Both the position numbers and the translations under genes were made by a program. The notes below the pieces were generated by a model. That model had not been told where the DNA came from. It searched no databases and saw only the letters and a list, made by a program, of their open reading frames with translations. Source: Pseudomonadota bacterium (GTDB lineage: Bacteria; Pseudomonadota; Alphaproteobacteria; Acetobacterales; Acetobacteraceae). Taken from it: DNA of 12,101 nt. The stretch lies in assembly GCA_021826485.1 (NCBI GenBank), contig JAKAZX010000077.1, positions 1 to 12,101 of the forward strand, given 5' to 3'. Below, one piece after another: positions 7,374 through 12,101 of the stretch (within the stretch, counting starts at the first letter, position 1; each line of letters starts with the position of its first letter).

Positions 7374-7399
7374 GCGGCCTGCGTCCGGGGGTGTTTCGC

Positions 7400-8527
7400 G
7401 TGCGTATTCTCTACAGCCATCGCATCCAGTCGCGCGACGGGCAGAGCGTGCATGTCGAGGAACTGGTGGCGGCGCTGCGCGCGCTCGGCCACCAGGTGGA
7501 GGTCGCCGGCCCCGGCTTCTATCAGGAAAGCGGGTTCGGCGGGGAAAGCCGCCGGGTCGCGGTGCTGCGCCGGCTGCTGCCCGGCGCGCTCGCCGAGTTG
7601 GCGGAACTGGCGTACAACCTGCCCACCTGGCGCCGGCTGGTCCGCACCGCGGGGCCGCTGCGGCCGGAGCTGATCTACGAGCGCTACAATCTTTACCACC
7701 TGGCCGGCGCCCTGCTCGCGCGGCGGCTGCGGGTGCCGTATTTCCTGGAGGTCAACGCCCCCCTGGCGGAGGAGCGGGCGCGCCACAGCGGCCTCCGGCT
7801 GCGCCATCTGGCGCGCTGGGCGGAGCGGTTCGTGTGGCGGCGGGCCGATTGCGTGCTGGCGGTGACCGAGGTGCTGAAGGCGCGCATCGTCGCCGCCGGG
7901 GTCGATCCGGCGCGGGTGCGGGTGGTGCCGAACGGCGTGGTGCCGGACCGCTACCCGCCACCGCCGCCGCGCCCCCCCGGGCCGCCGGTGCTCGGCTTCG
8001 TCGGCTTCGTGCGCGACTGGCACGGGCTGGACACGGTGATCCGCGGCATGGCGGCGCACCCGGACGGCAGCCTGCGGTTCGAGGTGGTGGGGGACGGCCC
8101 GGCGCGGCCGGGGCTGGCGGCGCTGGCCGGGGAGCTCGGGGTTGCCGGGCGGGTGCGGTTCGCCGGCGTGGTGCCGCACGAGGCGGTGCCCGCGGCCGTC
8201 GCCGCCTTCGACATCGCCTTGCAGCCGCGGGTGGTGGACTATGCCTCCCCGCTCAAGGTGTTCGACTACATGGCGGCCGGCCGCGCCATCGTGGCCCCCG
8301 ACCAGCCCAATATCCGCGAGGTGCTGGCGCATGGCGAAACCGCGCTGCTGTTCGATCCGGCCGACCCGGCGGCGATGTGGCAGGCGATCGCGGCGCTGAT
8401 CGACGATGCGGCACTGCGCGCCCGGCTCGGCGCCGCGGCGCGGGCGGAGCTGGAGCGGCGCGACTACACCTGGCGCGGCAACGCCGCCCGCATCGTCGGC
8501 TGGGCCGCGGCGGCGGCGCCCGGCTGA
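7400..8527 (+). CDS. GT4-family glycosyltransferase (plus strand)
   Basis: A 375-residue GT-B enzyme beginning MRILYSHRIQSRDGQSVHVEEL. It has the acceptor-domain motifs IYERYNLYHLAG (92-103) and LEVNAPLAEER (116-126), then VTEVLK, VPNGV (176-180), GFVGFVRDWHGLD (199-211), VGDGP and SPLKVFDYMAAGRAIVAPD (283-301) in the donor site. The last motif replaces the usual first Glu of EX7E with a Lys/Asp arrangement seen in some GT4 groups. A proline-rich linker (about 186-196) joins the two domains. I prefer the GTG at 7400 because a run of G lies about 8 bases before it; the GTG at 7391 (three residues longer) has that G run directly adjacent. Its stop lies 5 bases from the end of the converging beta-helix gene. 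Family firm, specificity unknown. Confidence 0.92.
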   Translation: MRILYSHRIQSRDGQSVHVEELVAALRALGHQVEVAGPGFYQESGFGGESRRVAVLRRLLPGALAELAELAYNLPTWRRLVRTAGPLRPELIYERYNLYHLAGALLARRLRVPYFLEVNAPLAEERARHSGLRLRHLARWAERFVWRRADCVLAVTEVLKARIVAAGVDPARVRVVPNGVVPDRYPPPPPRPPGPPVLGFVGFVRDWHGLDTVIRGMAAHPDGSLRFEVVGDGPARPGLAALAGELGVAGRVRFAGVVPHEAVPAAVAAFDIALQPRVVDYASPLKVFDYMAAGRAIVAPDQPNIREVLAHGETALLFDPADPAAMWQAIAALIDDAALRARLGAAARAELERRDYTWRGNAARIVGWAAAAAPG

Positions 8528-8532
8528 GCCGG

Positions 8533-9459
8533 CTACGGCTGCACCGTGCCCGGCCCGACCAGCGGGATCACCGCGCCGTCCAGCCGGTTGCCGCGCAGCA
8601 CCGCCGCGGTGGTCGTGCGGTTGCGCAGGAACGCCGCCGGCACCGGCCCGTCGTTGCGGAAGCTGTTGTCGGCGACCAGGATCGACGGCGTCGGGTTGCT
8701 CACCCCTTCCTCCCCGATCGCGATGGCGGTTTCGGCGTTCTCGGTGTGCGGCCCCTTCTCCAGCCGGTTGCGCAGGATGCTGACCCGCCCGCCGTTCGGC
8801 ACGTCGATCTGGTAGCTGGCGGTGCCGTCCGGCCCGTCGCTGATGTCGCAGTCGCTGATGTCGGTGGCGAGCGCGCGGGACTTGATGTGGTGCCCCTCCC
8901 GGATGCCGGCGAAGCGGGAGTGCTGCACTACCAGATGCCCGATATGCCCGGCATAGATGCCGTGCGCGCAGAAGATCGCGCACACCCCGTCGCGCAGGAA
9001 CACGCTGTCGCGCACGGTGATGGTGGCGCCGGGGGCGGCCATGCTGAGGATGCCGTTCTCGTTGTTTTCGAAACCGACCCGCTCGACCGTCAGGTCGGTG
9101 CCCTCGGCGCGGATGCCGGCGCCGTTGCGGTCGCGCACGGTCGCCCCGGCCAGCGTCAGGTCCCGCACCGTGACGTTGCGGCCGGTGATGACGAACAGGC
9201 CCTTGCCCTCGCAGGACACGTCATGGATGCGGGTGGCCGCCATGCCGGCGCCGGCGATGGTCAGCCCGTCGGCGCGCCAGACCGCGCATTGCGCATAGTC
9301 GCCCGCCGCGATCTGCACGACATCGCCGCGCCGCGCCGCCGCCGCCGCCGCCGCCAGGGTGCGGAACGGGCCGTCCGGCCCGACATGCAGGGTGCGGGCC
9401 TGCGCCGGCACGGCGGCGGCGACCAGGGCGGCGAGCAGGACGGCGAGGAGAGGGCGCAT
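8533..9459 (-). CDS. Exported right-handed parallel beta-helix protein
   Basis: The 308-residue protein opens with a Sec-type signal peptide (MRPLLAVLLAALVAAAVPAQA, probable cleavage near residue 21). A PFRTLAAAAAAARRGDVVQIAAGDY segment follows, typical of the first turn of pectate-lyase-like beta-helix proteins. Repeating strands come next: GLTIAGAG, NVTVRDLTL, DLTVERVGFENNENGI, TITVRDSVF, HLVVQHSRF, VSILRNRL and SILVADNSF. The middle contains HGIYAGHIG (166-174), GHHIKSRA (189-196) and YQIDVPNGG (216-224), which look conserved rather than merely repetitive. Cys160 and Cys164 lie close together, with others at 58, 83 and 204. Such folds include polysaccharide lyases, hydrolases and C5-epimerases, so a periplasmic or secreted glycan-modifying role is plausible; no catalytic set can be named. 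It is divergent from the Tat-exported gene, 95 bp away. Confidence 0.82.
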   Translation of the reverse strand: MRPLLAVLLAALVAAAVPAQARTLHVGPDGPFRTLAAAAAAARRGDVVQIAAGDYAQCAVWRADGLTIAGAGMAATRIHDVSCEGKGLFVITGRNVTVRDLTLAGATVRDRNGAGIRAEGTDLTVERVGFENNENGILSMAAPGATITVRDSVFLRDGVCAIFCAHGIYAGHIGHLVVQHSRFAGIREGHHIKSRALATDISDCDISDGPDGTASYQIDVPNGGRVSILRNRLEKGPHTENAETAIAIGEEGVSNPTPSILVADNSFRNDGPVPAAFLRNRTTTAAVLRGNRLDGAVIPLVGPGTVQP

Positions 9460-9500
9460 CCGCCCAGCCTACAGGCCGCCCGCTTCTTGCGGAAAGATAA

Positions 9501-9541
9501 CTTGCCGCGCGGGGCCCGATCGGCCAAGCCGCTTGCCGCGC
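9501..9541. repeat. Two 10-bp direct repeats, 31 bp apart, between divergent exported-protein genes
   Basis: CTTGCCGCGC occurs at 9501-9510 and again at 9532-9541, start to start 31 bp, close to three helical turns. A partial CTTGCGG copy lies just upstream near 9486. They sit in the 95-bp gap between the beta-helix gene and the Tat-exported gene. They could be binding sites for a shared regulator, but ten-base repeats in such G+C-rich DNA can occur by chance. I find no convincing -35/-10 pair here. Confidence 0.25.
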
Positions 9542-9542
9542 A

Positions 9543-9554
9543 GGGAGCAGGAAG
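9543..9554 (+). promoter_or_regulatory. Strong ribosome-binding site of the Tat-exported protein gene
   Basis: GGGAGCAGGAAG runs directly up to the ATG at 9555. The GGGAG (9543-9547) has 7 bases before the start codon. It is the most purine-rich start region in the window and supports this ATG. Confidence 0.6.
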
Positions 9555-11690
9555 ATGCTGAACCGACGCGATCTGCTGCTGGCCGGGGCGGCGCTGCTGG
9601 GGAGCGGCGGGACCGCCGCGGCCGAGGACGCCGCCGCCGCGGCGAACGTGCTGCGCCTGCGCCCGCTGGGCGGCGGCAGCGGGCCGATGCCGGTGCGCAT
9701 CGGCCGCCCCTTCGCGGCGGGGGAGATCGCCCGCGCCCCGCAGGCGGTGCGTGCCGGTGCGCGGGTGCCGACCCAGGCGGACGTGAAGACGCGCTGGCCG
9801 GACGGCTCGGTGCAGCACGCGGTGCTGTCCTTCGTGCTGCCGCCGCTGAGCGGCACCGCCACGATCGGCTTCGCCGACCAGCCGGACGCCCCTGGCACGC
9901 CGCTGACCGCGGCGGAAATGCTGGACCCCGCCTATGATTTCGACGCGGTGCTGGCGATCGCCCTTGACGGCGCGGTGGAGCAGGTATCGGCCCGCGCCAT
10001 GCTCCAGGCGGGGACCTACACCGTCTGGGCGGCCGGGCCGATCGCCACCACCATCATCCTGGCCGACCATTCCGCGGCCCGGCGCTGGGACATGGGCGGC
10101 GCGCCGCTGCGCCCGCTGCGGCCGATCTTCCACGCCACGTTCTGGCCCGCGCGCAAGCACGTGCAGGTCCGCGTGATCGCCGAGATCGCCAATACCGAGG
10201 CGCTGACCGACCTGCGCTACGACCTGCTGCTGTCTGCCGGCGCCGCCGCCCCGCGGGAGGTGCTGCGGCAGGCGGGGCTGGCGCACTACGCCGCCGCGCG
10301 CTGGACGCACCGGTTCTGGACCGGCGGGTCGCCGCGCTTCCTGGTGATCGACCACAACCTGCCCGCGCTGATCCAGACCCGCGCGGTGCCGCGCTACGAC
10401 ACCGGCATCAGCGTGTCGGAACGGGCGCTGTCGCGCGACTGGACCCGCTGGCAGGCCTCGCAGCGGGGCTTCTTCGGCACCGGGCTGTGGGACAAGTTCA
10501 TGCCGCAGACCGGCGGGCGCGACGATATCGGCCCCTATCCGGGGCTGGTCGCCCGCTGGCTCTACAGCGGCGATGCGCGGCTGGCGGAGATCGTGTCCGG
10601 CCAGGCGGACCTCGCCGCCGCGTGGCCGCTGCACGTGCGGGAAGGCAATCCCGCCAAGCGGTTCGATGCGGCGCAGACGGTGCCCGCGCTCGGCCGGCCG
10701 GCCTCGATCTATGCCCGGCCGACGCTGTGGCTGATGGACGACCGCGACCACAGCACCGCGCAGGACCGGGTGCCGATCCACGGGCCGCGCATCCTGACCA
10801 ACACGTATCCGAAGACCAACGGTGGCTGGAAGAACGACGGCGCCCACCAGCCGGACCCGTTTTCGGCGCTCTACACGGTCACCGGCGACTATTTCGCGCT
10901 GGAGCAGGTGCAGTTCTGGGCGGCGGTGCAGGCGCTCAGCTACGACCCGGCGTACAAGGGGCCGCCGCCCTCCGGCGTGATCCGCGATCAGGTGCGCGGC
11001 GATGCCTGGGTGTTCCGCAACCGCGTCAACGCCGCCTTCCTGTCGCCGGACGGCACGCCCGAGAAAGCCTATTTCACCGCCATCGTGAACGACGCCCTGG
11101 CGTGGTGGGAGGGGCTGCACGGCATCACCGGCACGGCGAACGAGGGCAGCAAGCTGTGGCGCTTCGGCCGCAGCACCCCGTTCGAGCCGCCGCTGCACCT
11201 GTTCGCCGAGCAGAAATTCGATGGTCCGGGCGCCATCACCGGCGGCGGCATGGTGCCGGGGCAGGTCAGCAGCGACGCCGCGCTGTGGCAGCACTACATG
11301 CTGATCTTCGAGCTCGGCCGGGCGAAGGAGAAGGGATTCCCCACCGGCCGCCTGCTCGACTATGTCGGCCAGGTGCTGACCGGGCAGTTCCGCGATCCCG
11401 CCGCCTATGCGCCGGAGAATCTCGGGCGCTACTGGACCCCGGTGCGCGATGAGGCCGGCCGGTTCTTTCCGACCTGGGCCGCCACGCTGCCCGCCTACAG
11501 CAAGGCGGACCCGGTGATCCGGCGCGATGTCAGCGACGGCTATGTCGCCATGGCCTGCGCGGCGGCGACCATGCTGAGCGGATCGCCGGAGGGTCAGGTG
11601 GCCTATGCGTGGCTACGGAAAAACTTCTATGACCCGCTGCGGGACCGCTATTCCGAGAATCCGAAATGGGCCTTCCTGCCGCGGAGCTGA
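9555..11690 (+). CDS. Large Tat-exported protein, putative polysaccharide-lyase-like (PcRGLX/YetA-like) enzyme
   Basis: This 711-residue protein starts MLNRRDLLLAGAALLGSG, a twin-arginine signal (Arg4-Arg5, hydrophobic stretch, then an Ala-rich cleavage region near 20-24), so it should be exported folded. An N-terminal beta-rich domain contains RVPTQADVKTRWPDGSVQHAVLSF (70-93). The RWPDGS-H pattern resembles the first domain of exo-rhamnogalacturonan-lyase-like (PcRGLX/YetA-like) proteins. The middle and C-terminal parts are rich in Trp, Tyr and His with helical segments (for example NGGWKNDGAHQPDPFSALY and SSDAALWQHYMLIFELG), consistent with an alpha/alpha-toroid glycan-acting enzyme. I cannot name catalytic residues, so the enzymatic call is tentative; export is better supported. 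It has a strong ribosome-binding site, and its last 25 bases overlap the next glycosyltransferase gene. Confidence 0.8.
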   Translation: MLNRRDLLLAGAALLGSGGTAAAEDAAAAANVLRLRPLGGGSGPMPVRIGRPFAAGEIARAPQAVRAGARVPTQADVKTRWPDGSVQHAVLSFVLPPLSGTATIGFADQPDAPGTPLTAAEMLDPAYDFDAVLAIALDGAVEQVSARAMLQAGTYTVWAAGPIATTIILADHSAARRWDMGGAPLRPLRPIFHATFWPARKHVQVRVIAEIANTEALTDLRYDLLLSAGAAAPREVLRQAGLAHYAAARWTHRFWTGGSPRFLVIDHNLPALIQTRAVPRYDTGISVSERALSRDWTRWQASQRGFFGTGLWDKFMPQTGGRDDIGPYPGLVARWLYSGDARLAEIVSGQADLAAAWPLHVREGNPAKRFDAAQTVPALGRPASIYARPTLWLMDDRDHSTAQDRVPIHGPRILTNTYPKTNGGWKNDGAHQPDPFSALYTVTGDYFALEQVQFWAAVQALSYDPAYKGPPPSGVIRDQVRGDAWVFRNRVNAAFLSPDGTPEKAYFTAIVNDALAWWEGLHGITGTANEGSKLWRFGRSTPFEPPLHLFAEQKFDGPGAITGGGMVPGQVSSDAALWQHYMLIFELGRAKEKGFPTGRLLDYVGQVLTGQFRDPAAYAPENLGRYWTPVRDEAGRFFPTWAATLPAYSKADPVIRRDVSDGYVAMACAAATMLSGSPEGQVAYAWLRKNFYDPLRDRYSENPKWAFLPRS

Positions 11691-12101
11691 GCCACCCCGC
11701 CGCCCTGGCGCCGCCGCCACCGGCGGAGCTGACCGTGGTGGTGCCCTGCTACAACGAGCGCCCCAATGTCGCGATCCTGGTGGACCGGCTGGCGGCGACG
11801 CTTGCCGGCGTCGCGTGGGAAGTGGTGTTCGTCGATGACGACAGCCCCGACGGCACGGCGGAGGAAGCGCGGGCGCTGGCGCGGCGCGACGCGCGGGTGC
11901 GGTGCCTGCGCCGCATCGGGCGGCGCGGCCTCGCCTCCGCGGTGATCGAGGGGGCGCTGTCCTCCTCCGCCGATTTCGTCGCGGTGATGGACGGCGACCT
12001 GCAACACGATGAGACGCGGCTGCCCGACATGCTGGCGGCACTGCGCGCCGGCGAGTGCGACGTGGTGGTGGCCAGCCGCCACGTTGCCGGCGGCGATGCG
12101 G
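11666..12101 (+). CDS. DPM1-type GT2 glycosyltransferase (polyprenyl-phosphate sugar synthase-like; N-terminal part, runs off right edge)
   Basis: The frame opens at the ATG at 11666, inside the end of the Tat-exported gene (25-bp overlap), and remains open to the edge, giving 145 residues. After a Pro/Ala-rich lead it reads ELTVVVPCYNERPNV (21-35), VVFVDDDSPDGTAEEA (53-68), RRIGRRGLASAVIEGA (82-97), FVAVMDGDLQHDE (104-116) and VVVASRHVAGG (133-143). These are the hallmark motifs of dolichol-phosphate-mannose-synthase-like enzymes, including the DXD-type MDGDLQHD site. Members transfer a sugar from a nucleotide donor to polyprenyl phosphate at the inner membrane. Many bacterial members continue into membrane segments or a GtrA domain, which would lie beyond the window. 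A GAG about 8 bases upstream could serve as ribosome-binding site. The overlap suggests coupling to the exported protein. Confidence 0.9.
   Translation, partial: MGLPAAELSHPAALAPPPPAELTVVVPCYNERPNVAILVDRLAATLAGVAWEVVFVDDDSPDGTAEEARALARRDARVRCLRRIGRRGLASAVIEGALSSSADFVAVMDGDLQHDETRLPDMLAALRAGECDVVVASRHVAGGDA

Noticed and set aside
8515..8560. Possible terminator hairpin between the converging GT4 and beta-helix genes
   Set aside because: AGCCGGCT and nearby GCCCGGC-like repeats pair poorly, there is no T tract, and the gap is only 5 bp; short G+C palindromes are expected here.
9261..11294. Very long minus-strand open frame (677 codons) opposite the Tat-exported gene
   Set aside because: It is rich in Arg, Gly, Pro and Gln with no family motif, and lies antisense to a gene with a Tat signal and strong ribosome-binding site. 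G+C-rich DNA lacks stop codons in shadow frames.

Overview
The window reads as part of a surface or exo-polysaccharide biosynthesis locus from a high-G+C Gram-negative bacterium. An alphaproteobacterium, possibly Rhodospirillales/Acetobacteraceae, is my best guess. The grounds are high G+C (one line inside the deacetylase gene reaches 80%), the style of the glycan genes, and an FkbM protein of a type I associate with that group. The taxonomic call is inference. I see no tRNA, rRNA, CRISPR array, transposase or phage gene.

Layout. (1) Positions 1-432, minus strand: the N-terminal part of an FkbM-type methyltransferase that runs off the left edge. (2) About 361-500: an AT-rich stretch (51 G+C of 140 by my count, about 36%), overlapping the start of that gene and the divergent intergenic region. 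It holds a good promoter candidate for the minus strand and a weak one for the plus strand. (3) About 519-6229, plus strand: two tandem, clearly duplicated PAPS-type sulfotransferases, a GT2 glycosyltransferase, a NodB-type polysaccharide deacetylase and a Wzx/MATE-like flippase. The last three are joined by ATGA stop/start overlaps. (4) 6177-7373, minus strand: a GT4 glycosyltransferase whose 3' end overlaps the flippase gene by 53 bp. (5) 7400-8527, plus strand: a second GT4, starting only 26 bp from the start of the first. (6) 8533-9459, minus strand: an exported right-handed beta-helix protein. (7) 9555-11690, plus strand: a large Tat-exported protein resembling polysaccharide-lyase-like enzymes. 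(8) 11666-12101, plus strand: the start of a DPM1-type GT2 running off the right edge and overlapping the previous gene by 25 bp.

How they may work together (inference). The glycosyltransferases would build a lipid-linked oligosaccharide. The sulfotransferases, deacetylase and FkbM methyltransferase would decorate it, and the flippase would export it. The beta-helix protein and Tat-exported protein would then edit or trim the glycan outside the cytoplasm. No initiating phosphoglycosyltransferase, Wzy polymerase or Wza/Wzc-type export gene is visible; if this is a Wzx/Wzy locus, these must lie outside the window. The most distinctive content is the sulfotransferase pair, which suggests a sulfated polysaccharide, and the divergent pair of exported glycan-acting proteins.
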